The notes under the pieces are model-generated. The model searched no databases, had not been told where the DNA came from, and saw only the letters and a program-made list of their open reading frames with translations. Made by a program: the position numbers and the translations under genes. From positions 62,001 through 126,000 of the forward strand of contig NZ_DATESC010000002.1 in NCBI RefSeq assembly GCF_035271045.1: a DNA stretch of 64,000 nucleotides. Reading direction: 5' to 3'. This DNA comes from Marinospirillum sp035271045. GTDB lineage: Bacteria > Pseudomonadota > Gammaproteobacteria > Pseudomonadales > Halomonadaceae. This document shows, one piece after another, positions 52,563-61,240 of this stretch; the first letter of the stretch is position 1, and each line of letters opens with the position of its first letter.

Positions 52563-53326
52563 CAGGATTCACTAGCCTCATCAAAATCACAAATGGGTGC
52601 TAGTGGATCAGCTAATACTTGCATTTTGCGTGCCTTAGCTAAATTTTCAGCAGTGAGTACTTGTTCGGTTGCACCCATGCCTAAAACGTCCCTTGCCAAC
52701 AATAAGCACTTAGGAAAATGGCTGCGTACTTGGTGCAAATCGTGCAACACCGCAATAATGGTGCGCCCTTGCTGGTGCCATTGTTGAATTAATATCAGCA
52801 AATCTGCCGTGGTAGCTTCATCAACCGCTGCAAAGGGTTCGTCTAATAAAATAAGTGGCGCATCTTCTAATAACAAACGCGCAAACAATACCCGCTGCAG
52901 TTGCCCACCGGACAAAGAATCTAACGAGCGCTGATCGAAACCTGCCATGCCCACTTGCTGTAACGCAACCTGCACGGCTTTTCGATCTGCTTTTTTAATC
53001 GCAGAAAATGCACCGCACCTAGGCCAATGCCCAAGGCTTACAAAATCGACAACGCGTAGCGGAAAATCTAAATCCAAACGCGCCCGTTGCGGCAAATAAG
53101 CCAATTGAGGCTGTCCTTGCGGCCAATGAATATCACCCCCTAAAGGGCGTATTTCTTGCATTAAGCCTTTTAACAGGGTTGATTTACCACCACCGTTTGG
53201 ACCAACGATGGCTAATAAATCGCCCGTCAAAATGTCACCTTGTAGATGGTGAACAGCAGGGTGGCGCTCATAACCTAAGGTTAGGTTATGAAAAGTGGCT
53301 AAAGGGGTTATAGGTGGTTTATTCAT
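52562..53326 (-). CDS. znuC: Zinc ABC transporter ATP-binding protein ZnuC
   Basis: 254 residues from ATG 53326 (GTG one codon earlier is possible). Walker A GPNGGGKST, Q-loop LPQRARLDLDFP, signature LSGGQLQR, Walker B LILLDEPFAAVD, and a switch His in AVLHDLHQV. The C-terminus has a short zinc-regulated tail-like region. It energises ZnuB. First large gene of the operon, behind a small membrane ORF. Confidence 0.93.
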   Translation of the reverse strand: MNKPPITPLATFHNLTLGYERHPAVHHLQGDILTGDLLAIVGPNGGGKSTLLKGLMQEIRPLGGDIHWPQGQPQLAYLPQRARLDLDFPLRVVDFVSLGHWPRCGAFSAIKKADRKAVQVALQQVGMAGFDQRSLDSLSGGQLQRVLFARLLLEDAPLILLDEPFAAVDEATTADLLILIQQWHQQGRTIIAVLHDLHQVRSHFPKCLLLARDVLGMGATEQVLTAENLAKARKMQVLADPLAPICDFDEASES

Positions 53327-53333
53327 CACAAAA

Positions 53334-53444
53334 TCAACTCATTGCCCAGTAGGTAAGCAGCCATAAAATGGCTAATAAAGGCATAATTATTAGCAAGCGA
53401 GTGATGACACCTAGCTGTAAAAGGGAGAAGCTCCAGAATTTCAT
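53334..53444 (-). CDS. Candidate 36-residue small membrane protein before znuC
   Basis: ATG 53444 to TGA 53334. The product (MKFWSFSLLQLGV..., ending WLLTYWAMS) is one hydrophobic helix of about 22 residues after a short positively charged start. It lies directly after the Zur box and 8 bp before znuC. The predicted transcript start (about 53452) leaves a leader of only about 8 nt, so it would be nearly leaderless. No clear Shine-Dalgarno is seen. It may be a real small subunit or just leader sequence; I do not recognise it. Confidence 0.4.
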   Translation of the reverse strand: MKFWSFSLLQLGVITRLLIIMPLLAILWLLTYWAMS

Positions 53445-53454
53445 CTTGATCGCC

Positions 53455-53486
53455 AAATGTTATAACATAACAAATAATAGTGTAAA
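53455..53486 (-). promoter_or_regulatory. Zur box and promoter of the zinc operon
   Basis: TGTTATAACATAACA at 53458-53472 matches the gammaproteobacterial Zur core TGTTATA-N-TATAACA at 13 of 14 positions. On the minus strand, TTTACA (+53481-53486) and TATAAC (+53459-53464), 16 bp apart, make a promoter whose -10 lies in the box. Zn-loaded Zur would repress. Confidence 0.85.
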
Positions 53487-53522
53487 GATAGCAGAAGTTG
53501 GTTTCTACGACTAGCGCTAATT

Positions 53523-54581
53523 TTAGCTTAAAGGCATTTTCTCTGACTCAATTACACCATTACCCAACATAACGGCTACCCACTGAGTAGACTGTGATTG
53601 CTCTAAGGCGATTTTAGCAATCATGGTTAATGGAATAGACAAAAACATCCCTGCTGCACCAAATAACCAGCCCCATAAAATTAATGATAAAAAAACAACC
53701 AAAGGTGACAGACCTAAACCCTTACCCATAAAGCGTGGTTCGATTAAATTACCCATCACTAGATTAACCACTAAATAGCCACCTGCAACTAAGCCTGCTT
53801 GCGGAAAACCTAGTTGTACAACGGCTAATAAAACCGCAGGAATGGCGGCTAAAATAGAACCAACATTGGGAATAAAGTTCATTAACATAGCGATTAAACC
53901 CCACAAAAGTGGAAAGTCTAAACCTAAAAACCAAACCCACAATGCAATTAAGCAACCGGTTAATAGGCTGATGGTTGATTTAATAACCAAGTATTTATTG
54001 ACTTGACCTACAAATTGATTGGCGTTGCGTAACGATTTTTCTGCATTCGGTAAGGCTTGACGCAGCTTTAAAGAAAAAGAGGCTTCTTCTAATAATAAAA
54101 AAATCACAATAAAAATAATTAAGAATAGATTCGTTAATAAAGAACCCAAATTGGTGAGTGCTTTGGCTACCCAATCCATTATTTGTGATGGGTTGAAATG
54201 CATTAGCAGTTGTTTACTTGACACAGGCACACCAAACTTTTCTAACGAAGGCAGTAAACCAATCATTTCTGCTTCTAAACGCTGCTGGTAATCGGGTAAA
54301 CGATTAATAAAGTTGTCGATTGCTGTAGTAACGACCATACCCAGTAAGCCACCAAATACGACTAAAAGTGTGACAATAATTAAAATAGCCATAATTGGAG
54401 GTACTTTATGACGGGTTAGAAAATGCAACGGTGGCGTACAAATAATGCCAATAAACAATGCCAGCATAATGGGAATAACAATGGCTTCAGCCGACTTCAG
54501 TCCTGCCAAAATAATGATAATGGCAGCTAAACCCAATAACCAAATCAGCCCAGGGGTTTTAATATTAAATAAATGAGGCAT
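53523..54581 (-). CDS. AI-2E family (PerM-type) membrane protein
   Basis: 352 residues with about eight helices and the AI-2E/UPF0118 layout: paired N-terminal helices, a soluble amphipathic middle (DNFINRLPDYQQRLE), LLTGCLIALWVWFLGLDFPLLWGLIAMLMNFIPNVGSILAAIPA, and NLIEPRFMGKGLGLSPLVVFLSLILWGWLFG near the end. Members include TqsA and Na+/H+ antiporter-like proteins; the substrate here is unknown. It stands alone upstream of the Zur promoter. Confidence 0.85.
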   Translation of the reverse strand: MPHLFNIKTPGLIWLLGLAAIIIILAGLKSAEAIVIPIMLALFIGIICTPPLHFLTRHKVPPIMAILIIVTLLVVFGGLLGMVVTTAIDNFINRLPDYQQRLEAEMIGLLPSLEKFGVPVSSKQLLMHFNPSQIMDWVAKALTNLGSLLTNLFLIIFIVIFLLLEEASFSLKLRQALPNAEKSLRNANQFVGQVNKYLVIKSTISLLTGCLIALWVWFLGLDFPLLWGLIAMLMNFIPNVGSILAAIPAVLLAVVQLGFPQAGLVAGGYLVVNLVMGNLIEPRFMGKGLGLSPLVVFLSLILWGWLFGAAGMFLSIPLTMIAKIALEQSQSTQWVAVMLGNGVIESEKMPLS

Positions 54582-54632
54582 TGTAACTAACTAATCCTAT
54601 GATTTTTTTGACAAGTTTACATTAGGCAAGCT

Positions 54633-54893
54633 TTAAGACGTGTTTTTCTTTAAAGCCTGTACACGCTCGATACCTTTACGCCGCTGGGCATAAATGACAT
54701 CCAGTTTAAGTTGTAACGCTTCAATTTCATCAGCCTCATAAGCTTGTCTATTCGCTAATTTAGCTTGCAGCTTGTGCTCTTTTTCTTTTAGCACTTTTAA
54801 AACTTTACGAATTGATTTGATTTCTTGTTGCTGCGTTTTATTGTTAGAGTCTAAAAACTGACTGAGTTTTCCTAACAGCCTTTTTAGTTTCAT
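54633..54893 (-). CDS. Small coiled-coil protein, unknown
   Basis: 86 residues, highly charged, predicted almost entirely helical with heptad-like Leu spacing (IKSIRKVLKVLKEKEHKLQAKLANR). No signal peptide or catalytic motif. It lies 48 bp downstream of the Na/Pi-type transporter gene on the same strand and may be co-transcribed. I do not recognise it. Confidence 0.6.
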   Translation of the reverse strand: MKLKRLLGKLSQFLDSNNKTQQQEIKSIRKVLKVLKEKEHKLQAKLANRQAYEADEIEALQLKLDVIYAQRRKGIERVQALKKNTS

Positions 54894-54941
54894 GCGCTTT
54901 ACTCCAAAATAAATACTTCCTTTTAATGGCTTGTATTGCCA

Positions 54942-56750
54942 CTACTTAGCTACATTTGACTCTTTATCGACTAGTCGCTGAATTTCAATTTCATCCAAAT
55001 TAAACTGATCGGTTGTTGCCGCTTCTTCCTTGCTTAGCAAGGCATGAACCGCAGCAATCAAGTTATTGGCTATGTCTGCTACATAGTTTTCATCATTCAT
55101 GATTGAAGTAGCAATGTTAGCATTCAAGCGGCGATAACGAATCATTTCATCCAAATCATCAGTCATGGCACGACTGGCTTTTTGTATCGAAAGTTTAAGT
55201 GAATCTAATGACAAAGCTGTGGCACTGGAAGGCTCTTCTTTTAATAACAGCCGTAATTCACGCAGCAGCCTAGCCAGTTGTAAACGTATTTGATCATAAC
55301 GCTCACGCACCGCAGGGTTAGACGATAAGCCATAGCGCGACAAGTTATTATGCAAATGTTTCATGCCTTTAACCGCCCCTACAATATTACGGCTGGCTTG
55401 GCGCAACACATACAATTCTTCAGTGGCAACGTGGGTCGACTCACGCATTTGTGCTTCGCTAATAAACGCCACAATCTCGCTGTGCAGGCTTTTGATTTTT
55501 TCTTCGTAAGCATTTTCTACATCAATCGGAAAAATACGCCGCGTGTTTTTAACTTCGGTAGATAATGATTCTTCTGATTCAATGACGCTGCGCTTTAAAC
55601 TTAAACCGTGGGCCAGTAAGCCAAAGGCATTGTCGAATAAATGCTCAACCTCTTTACGCACTGCTGCCACCACACTAGAAGGCGTTTCTAACACTTCAGG
55701 GTAAAGGTAAAGCGGTTGCTCAGTGCTTTTTGGTACAAATTGAATGTATTTAATCAACAACACTTCTATTTTGTTAATAAAAGGCATAAATATGACCGCA
55801 CCTAATACTCTAAACAAGGTTTGAAATAGGGCTAATTTCAATAAATAATCCGCTGCTGCTATGCCTAAATACACTGCCATCCAATCCACAGCTATTATTA
55901 ACGGATTAATTAACACCATCGCTAATAAAGTGGTGACAAGACTAAAGACCACTTGTGCAGCAGCGACCCGTTTACCGCCCAAATTGGCCGCCAGCCCGCC
56001 CAAAGCTGTAGTGACTGCGCTGCCTAAACCCGCACCAATCGACAAAGCCAAAGCATTTTCATAGCTAACCTGCCCCGTTGCTAAAGCCGCAATCACAATC
56101 ATTAAAGTGGCGTGGCTAGATTGCATAAGAAACGTAATTAACGTGCCAATTAGGGTGAACAGCAGCACGCCATACACGCCGCTAACACTGTAAGCCGATA
56201 AATCAAAACTGCCTTGTAGCTGGGTGAAACCTTCTTTCATAAAGTGAATGCCAAAAAACAAAAAGCCGATGCCTAACACTAAATTCCCTGCACCTTTAAT
56301 GGTTTTGCTTTTTTGCATCAACAAGAGCACACCAAACACCAGCATTGGCATGGCATAACTGCCAATATCCACTTTCAAACCCAAACCTGCAATTAACCAA
56401 GCGCCGGTGCTAGTACCGATATTGGCACCTAAAATAATGCCAATACCACCGGCTAGCGCAATCATTTCTGAACTAACAAACGAGATAGTAATTAAAGATA
56501 CCAGCGTGCTGGACTGCATAATGGTTGTGCTGGTAAAACCTAATAACAGACTTTTCCATAAGCGGTTGGTAGAACGCTGCAAAATGGTTTCTAACGCCCC
56601 ACCAGCAAAGGCTTTAAAACCGTCTTCTAAGCAAATCATGCCAAAAATAAAAAACGCCACACCTAGGGCAAGATCCATAAACTCAGCGCCAACCCACAAG
56701 ACATAGGCAAGCAACAGCAACACGAAAGGCAAGGTAAACTTTCTTAGCAT
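54942..56750 (-). CDS. Na/Pi cotransporter family protein with PhoU-like C-terminus
   Basis: 602 residues from ATG 56750 (GGTGGG upstream; GTG at 56759 is possible). The membrane half (about 1-330) has the inverted-repeat QSS motifs of the family: MQSSTLVSLITISFV and FLMQSSHATLMIVIA, plus GANIGTSTGAWLIAGLG. The C-terminal about 240 residues form helical bundles like PhoU. Such NptA/YjbB-type proteins move phosphate with sodium. It would suit the PhoBR system at 6.2 kb, but linkage is only functional. Confidence 0.87.
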   Translation of the reverse strand: MLRKFTLPFVLLLLAYVLWVGAEFMDLALGVAFFIFGMICLEDGFKAFAGGALETILQRSTNRLWKSLLLGFTSTTIMQSSTLVSLITISFVSSEMIALAGGIGIILGANIGTSTGAWLIAGLGLKVDIGSYAMPMLVFGVLLLMQKSKTIKGAGNLVLGIGFLFFGIHFMKEGFTQLQGSFDLSAYSVSGVYGVLLFTLIGTLITFLMQSSHATLMIVIAALATGQVSYENALALSIGAGLGSAVTTALGGLAANLGGKRVAAAQVVFSLVTTLLAMVLINPLIIAVDWMAVYLGIAAADYLLKLALFQTLFRVLGAVIFMPFINKIEVLLIKYIQFVPKSTEQPLYLYPEVLETPSSVVAAVRKEVEHLFDNAFGLLAHGLSLKRSVIESEESLSTEVKNTRRIFPIDVENAYEEKIKSLHSEIVAFISEAQMRESTHVATEELYVLRQASRNIVGAVKGMKHLHNNLSRYGLSSNPAVRERYDQIRLQLARLLRELRLLLKEEPSSATALSLDSLKLSIQKASRAMTDDLDEMIRYRRLNANIATSIMNDENYVADIANNLIAAVHALLSKEEAATTDQFNLDEIEIQRLVDKESNVAK

Positions 56751-56803
56751 ACAACCCACCCATTTAGTTGAACGTTATTTTTTTTATAAAGCTGTTTTTT
56801 TTT

Positions 56804-56833
56804 AAGTTCTAGTTTTTTAAGTTCTAGTTTTTT
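56804..56833. repeat. Two tandem 15-bp copies
   Basis: AAGTTCTAGTTTTTT occurs twice in a row, running into the stop codon of the M23 peptidase gene. Likely a small slippage duplication at the end of the peptidase gene. Confidence 0.6.
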
Positions 56834-57683
56834 ATTTTGTTGCAGGTAAAAACAATTCAGGATCAACCCGCGCAGCGTTTAAGCTAATCGTCCAATGCAG
56901 ATGCGGCCCAGTCGAGCGCCCTGTTGTGCCCACTTCACCAATAAATTGCCCCGCTTCTACTTCATCACCGACTTTTAAATCAGCAAACTTACTTAGGTGA
57001 CAATACAAGCTGGTTAAACCTTGCCCATGATCTATCACCACCGTTTTACCGTTAAAAAAGTAATGGTTTTGGGCTGTAATACGACCGGGTAGCGCTGCTT
57101 TAATCGGGCTGCCTTGCGGGGCGGCTATGTCTAATCCGCTGTGTGGGTTGCGCGATTCACCATTAAACACACGACGAAAACCAAACGGGCTGGAATGACG
57201 GCCTTCTAAAGGTTTAATCAGTGCTGGCAGTGGTAAAATCATGGGGCGAAAGTGATTCATCGCACCCCTTAATTCAGGTGTTTCGCGTTGTACTCTGGCA
57301 AGGTCTTCGGGTGAAAGGTTAACGTGCTTAGGCGCAACGGTAAGGCTTTGCTGCGCGTAAGCTTTATCCAACACATTAAACGTTAAGGGTAAATCACCGT
57401 CACGGGTGCGCCAAAATGCTTGGGTTTGCCCTGTTTTTTGACTTAACGGAATACCTACCCAAGCGAACCAGCGGTTCTCTTTTTTTACGGTATAAACGCG
57501 CTGATTGTTAAAAAATACGTGTGGCGGTGCATCACCCCGTTGCGGAACTTCTAATATAGCGACACCACCGGCAACGCGAGATTCACGCGGCCAAGTGTCA
57601 GCCTGTGCTTGCAAACTAAACGCTTGTAAGCTAAGAAAAACCAAACCCAAAATAACGCTTAATGGATACCGATGAAAATGCAT
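56832..57683 (-). CDS. M23 family metallopeptidase (LytM/NlpD-like)
   Basis: 283 residues from ATG 57683 (AAGGAG upstream). A signal peptide (about 1-28, ending QAQA), an Ig-like N-terminal domain, and an M23 domain with zinc motif HSGLDIAAPQGSP (HxxxD) and GPHLHWTISL (HxH). All zinc and catalytic residues appear present, so it may cut peptidoglycan cross-links in the periplasm. It lies 9 bp after xseA and is probably co-transcribed. Confidence 0.9.
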   Translation of the reverse strand: MHFHRYPLSVILGLVFLSLQAFSLQAQADTWPRESRVAGGVAILEVPQRGDAPPHVFFNNQRVYTVKKENRWFAWVGIPLSQKTGQTQAFWRTRDGDLPLTFNVLDKAYAQQSLTVAPKHVNLSPEDLARVQRETPELRGAMNHFRPMILPLPALIKPLEGRHSSPFGFRRVFNGESRNPHSGLDIAAPQGSPIKAALPGRITAQNHYFFNGKTVVIDHGQGLTSLYCHLSKFADLKVGDEVEAGQFIGEVGTTGRSTGPHLHWTISLNAARVDPELFLPATK

Positions 57684-57692
57684 ACTCACTCC

Positions 57693-58916
57693 TTAAATGT
57701 TTTCTGTTGCACTTCTTATGGCTGCAACAGCAACCGTGTCTACGGTGCAATCTAATGCGCCTTGTGCCAACCAAATTCTGATTGAATCGCCTTTTTGTAC
57801 TTGCTGAGCCGAGTGTAGCAATTGTTGGTCTTGGGTTTCTGCCAAAGCATAACCACGGTTTAATGTATTCAACGGGCTTAGCGTGTGCAAACGTGTGGCT
57901 TGTTGTTGCAATTTTAAATGCCTAATCTGCTGCTGATTGGTCATGGATTGCTGCAATTTTTTTACTAATATCTGTAACTTTTGTTGTGTCTGCTGCAAGC
58001 GCTGTTGTGGGTGTTGTGTGTTTAAACGCTGGGTCAAATAATCTAAACGCTGTTGTTCACTACGCCAACGCTGCATCATGGCTAGCTGTAAGCTTTGTGC
58101 TGATTTAGCTAGTTGCTGTCTCAAATTTACGGCATCGGGGCTAGCCGTTTCTGCTGCAACCGACGGTGTGGATGCACGTTGATCGGCAACAAAATCCACC
58201 AAAGTAAAGTCAGTTTCATGGCCAATACCGGTAATCACTGGTATGGCTGAGGCTGCCACCATTCGCGCTAAAGTTTCGTCATTAAAGGCTTGTAAGTCTT
58301 CTAAATTACCGCCGCCACGCACCAACAGCAATACGTCTGGATTACCGTGGTATTGCGCCAAAGCAAATGCCCGTCGCAAACTGGCTGGGGCATCCGCACC
58401 TTGCACTAACGCAGGGTAAATAAATACTTGCGCCAAAGGCCAACGCCGCTGCAACACTTGTAAAACATCTTGCAACGCTGCGCCTTGTAACGAAGAAACC
58501 ACGCCTAAGGTTAACGGCATTTTAGGCAAAGTACGCTTGCGTTCTATTGCAAACAAACCTTCTGCTGCTAGTTTCTTTTTAAGGGCTTCTAACCGCGCCA
58601 GCCAGTCACCTTCACCGCTAAAACGCATGGCTTCAGCCAGCAACTGAAACTGTCCACGGTCTTCGTAAAGGCTAACACTGCCCTTTAATTGCACCTGATC
58701 GCCATTAATCGGCTGACGAACCACCAAGCCATTACGCCCAGTAAACATTACACAAGGCAATTGGGCTTGCGCGTCTTTTAGAGTGAAATACCAATGCCCA
58801 GCACTGGACGCGGTGAAGTTAGACACCTCACCTTCAACCCAAAGTTGCGACAAACCTTGCTCTAATAATTGCCGCGCTTGTGCATTTAATTGGCTGACCG
58901 TTAGGCTGTTGTTCAA
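57693..58916 (-). CDS. xseA: Exodeoxyribonuclease VII large subunit
   Basis: 407 residues, somewhat shorter than E. coli XseA. An N-terminal OB-fold (LWVEGEVSNFTASSAGHWYFTLKDAQAQLPCVMF), the catalytic domain GAALQDVLQVLQRRWP, VLLLVRGGGNLEDLQAFNDE, and ITGIGHETDFTLVDFVADQRASTPSVAAE are followed by a Gln-rich coiled coil. It degrades single-stranded DNA with XseB (not in view). It starts at TTG 58916 with no strong Shine-Dalgarno. Confidence 0.94.
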   Translation of the reverse strand: MNNSLTVSQLNAQARQLLEQGLSQLWVEGEVSNFTASSAGHWYFTLKDAQAQLPCVMFTGRNGLVVRQPINGDQVQLKGSVSLYEDRGQFQLLAEAMRFSGEGDWLARLEALKKKLAAEGLFAIERKRTLPKMPLTLGVVSSLQGAALQDVLQVLQRRWPLAQVFIYPALVQGADAPASLRRAFALAQYHGNPDVLLLVRGGGNLEDLQAFNDETLARMVAASAIPVITGIGHETDFTLVDFVADQRASTPSVAAETASPDAVNLRQQLAKSAQSLQLAMMQRWRSEQQRLDYLTQRLNTQHPQQRLQQTQQKLQILVKKLQQSMTNQQQIRHLKLQQQATRLHTLSPLNTLNRGYALAETQDQQLLHSAQQVQKGDSIRIWLAQGALDCTVDTVAVAAIRSATENI

Positions 58917-58960
58917 AAGGGTTTAATTTTTAACATGATTATTAAAGCCTGATAGCATGA

Positions 58961-59551
58961 TTAAAGCCCAATAAATTGCGCTACTGGCTGTCCAGCAAGC
59001 TGCGCTAATATACCAACCAACAGACTTGAAGCTAGATTAATGCCTAAAAACACAAAAATAGGCGATAAATCTAAACCACCTAGGTTAGGAATGATTTTTC
59101 TAACCGGTGCCATTAAAGGTTCAGTTAATTGATAAACTAAAACTGCGCCAGGGTGATTGGCTTGTGGCGCAACCCAGCTGAGTACAATGGAAATAACCAA
59201 TACAAAAAAGTACAAGTCTAATACCGTTTTTAGTACGCCGGTTACACCGCCAATAAGAATGCTAACTAGGTTTGCTGCACCCAAAAAATTAGTTAGGTAT
59301 AAAGCAACGGTTATGCCGATGGATTTAACCACTATGGCTATTAATAAACTGGCTAAATCAAGTCGCCCCATAGGTTTTAACAACCCTTGTAACGGCAAGA
59401 TGATGGGGTTAGTGGCTTTAACCACACCCTGCGTAATTGGGTTAAAATAATCGGCCTTGCTAAGGTGTAATAAAAACCTTAAAACAATCACAAAAGTAGC
59501 CAAGCTGAATAACAGCTGCACAAAAGAAGCCAAACCTGCGCCCATTCCCAT
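58961..59551 (-). CDS. yggT: YggT family membrane protein
   Basis: 196 residues with two YggT repeats, each a pair of helices: LHLSKADYFNPITQGVVKATNPIILPLQGLLKP and SIVLSWVAPQANHPGAVLVYQLTEPLMAPVRKIIPNLGGLDLSP. Family members are tied to osmotic tolerance and cell shape; function is not exact. Lies 41 bp after proC in the conserved yggS-proC-yggT run. Confidence 0.92.
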   Translation of the reverse strand: MGMGAGLASFVQLLFSLATFVIVLRFLLHLSKADYFNPITQGVVKATNPIILPLQGLLKPMGRLDLASLLIAIVVKSIGITVALYLTNFLGAANLVSILIGGVTGVLKTVLDLYFFVLVISIVLSWVAPQANHPGAVLVYQLTEPLMAPVRKIIPNLGGLDLSPIFVFLGINLASSLLVGILAQLAGQPVAQFIGL

Positions 59552-59592
59552 ATTGATACTCCGCCGCTTAATTCAGTGAATATTGATTTTCG

Positions 59593-60462
59593 CTATTCTA
59601 CGTTAGCGCTGCTGATCTTACTGTTTTTTAATGCAGTTGCTAGTTCAACGGCACGCTTTGCTGCCGCCTGTGTTGCTGCTTCCACCAGTTCAGGTAAACC
59701 TTTATTTGCAAAAGTTTGAATGGCCTGTTCAGTGGTGCCGCCGGGTGAAGTGACTTTGCGCCTTAGTTCAGCGGGTGAATCGGTGGATTCTGCTAGCATT
59801 TTACCGGCGCCTGCTGCAGTACTTTTTGCAAGCTGTAACGCTAACTCAGGGGTTAAGCCTAGCTTCTCACCCGCTGCTGCCAGCGCTTCAGTAAATAAGA
59901 AATAATAAGCTGGCCCAGAACCTGAAATGGCTGTTACTGCATTAAGCTGCGCTTCTTCTGTCACCCAGTGCGCTGTGCCGACCGCTGTTGATATTGCTTC
60001 TACCCAAGCGCGTTGCTGGGTGCTAACACTGGCCGTAGCGTATAAACCGGCGACACCTGCACCTAATAATGAAGGCGTATTAGGCATGGAACGTACTAAA
60101 GGTAAATCACCGCCTAGCCAATCCAAAAGCGTTGCTGTGGTTAAGCCAGCCGCTATGCTGAGTAATAATGGCTTTTTTTGCTGTACGCTAGCCGCTAAAG
60201 AGGCGCATACCGCTTGCATCATTTGTGGTTTTACGCCTAAAACAACAAGGTCTGCCCAAGCAACGGCTTGTAAGTTATCGGTGGTAACACTAATCCCCGT
60301 TTCTTTAGCAAGCTGCTGTAACTTAATCTCATCCCGCCCCGTTGCCATTAATGAAGGCAGCGGATAACCCTGCTTAACAAGGCCACGTAAAATCGCACCG
60401 CCCATATTGCCTGCGCCAATAAAAGCTACTTTGGGCTGGGTATTACTTAATAAGTTAATCAT
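59593..60462 (-). CDS. proC: Pyrroline-5-carboxylate reductase
   Basis: 289 residues from ATG 60462, which overlaps the end of yggS by 8 nt; the ORF from 60489 is not needed. NAD(P)-binding VAFIGAGNMGGAILRGLV, LVVLGVKPQMMQAV, VRSMPNTPSLLGAGVAGLYA, and the signature AVTAISGSGPAYYFLFTEALAAAGEKLGL with SPGGTTEQAIQTF are complete. Last step of proline synthesis. Confidence 0.96.
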   Translation of the reverse strand: MINLLSNTQPKVAFIGAGNMGGAILRGLVKQGYPLPSLMATGRDEIKLQQLAKETGISVTTDNLQAVAWADLVVLGVKPQMMQAVCASLAASVQQKKPLLLSIAAGLTTATLLDWLGGDLPLVRSMPNTPSLLGAGVAGLYATASVSTQQRAWVEAISTAVGTAHWVTEEAQLNAVTAISGSGPAYYFLFTEALAAAGEKLGLTPELALQLAKSTAAGAGKMLAESTDSPAELRRKVTSPGGTTEQAIQTFANKGLPELVEAATQAAAKRAVELATALKNSKISSANVE

Positions 60463-61207
60463 GTGAATCCTTCTTTTCACGCGTACCAAAAATGGCTGTG
60501 CCTATGCGTACCAGCGTGCTGCCTTCAGCGATAGCCGCTTCTAAGTCGCCACTCATGCCCATCGACAAGGTATTTAAAGCCAAGTCAGGCAAGGTGCCTT
60601 GTAATGCTTTTTGTACATCTTTTTGTAAATCTTCTTGTAGCTGTTTTTGTAAAGCTGCTAGCTGGGCAAAGGCTTGGCGTTGCTCTGCAACCTTGTCGCT
60701 TGCTTTAGGAATACACATTAAGCCGCGCAATGTTAAGTGTGGCAGTTTAACAACCTGCTGCGCTAAAGCTAACAGCGCTGTTGGTGCGATGCCTGCTTTG
60801 CTGGCTTCATTGCTTATATTGACTTGAATCAGCACATTTAATTTAGGTAAATGCGCTGGTCGCTGGTCGTTTAAGCGCTGAGCAATTTTTTGTCTATCTA
60901 AAGTGTGCAACCAAGCAAAGTTTTCAGCAATTTCACGGGTTTTGTTGGACTGAACAGCGCCAATAAAGTGCCATTCTAATTCGGGTAAATCGGTTAGCTG
61001 CTGCTGTTTTTGTAATGCTTCTTGCAAATAGTTTTCACCAAATGCTCGTTGTCCGGTTGTGGCTGCTGCTCGAATGGCTTCAGCCGGTTGGGTTTTGCTC
61101 ACCGCTAAAATTTTGACTTGAGCAGGGTCGCGCCTAGACTTATGACAAGCTTGAGTTACTTGCTGATACACCTTAGCAATGTGCTCGGGAATGACAGAAT
61201 GCAACAT
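60455..61207 (-). CDS. yggS: PLP homeostasis protein YggS
   Basis: 250 residues, a single TIM-barrel PLP-binding protein: VKILAVSKTQP (PLP Lys), FGENYLQEALQKQ, EWHFIGAVQSNKTREIAENFAWLHTLDR, LIQVNISNEASKAGI, and LSMGMSGDLEAAIAEGSTLVRIGTAIFG. Regulates free PLP and amino-acid pools. AAGGA precedes the ATG. Divergent from pilT, as usual. Confidence 0.95.
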   Translation of the reverse strand: MLHSVIPEHIAKVYQQVTQACHKSRRDPAQVKILAVSKTQPAEAIRAAATTGQRAFGENYLQEALQKQQQLTDLPELEWHFIGAVQSNKTREIAENFAWLHTLDRQKIAQRLNDQRPAHLPKLNVLIQVNISNEASKAGIAPTALLALAQQVVKLPHLTLRGLMCIPKASDKVAEQRQAFAQLAALQKQLQEDLQKDVQKALQGTLPDLALNTLSMGMSGDLEAAIAEGSTLVRIGTAIFGTREKKDSHD

Positions 61208-61240
61208 TAGATAATCCTTCGCTTAATTAAGAGGTAAATA

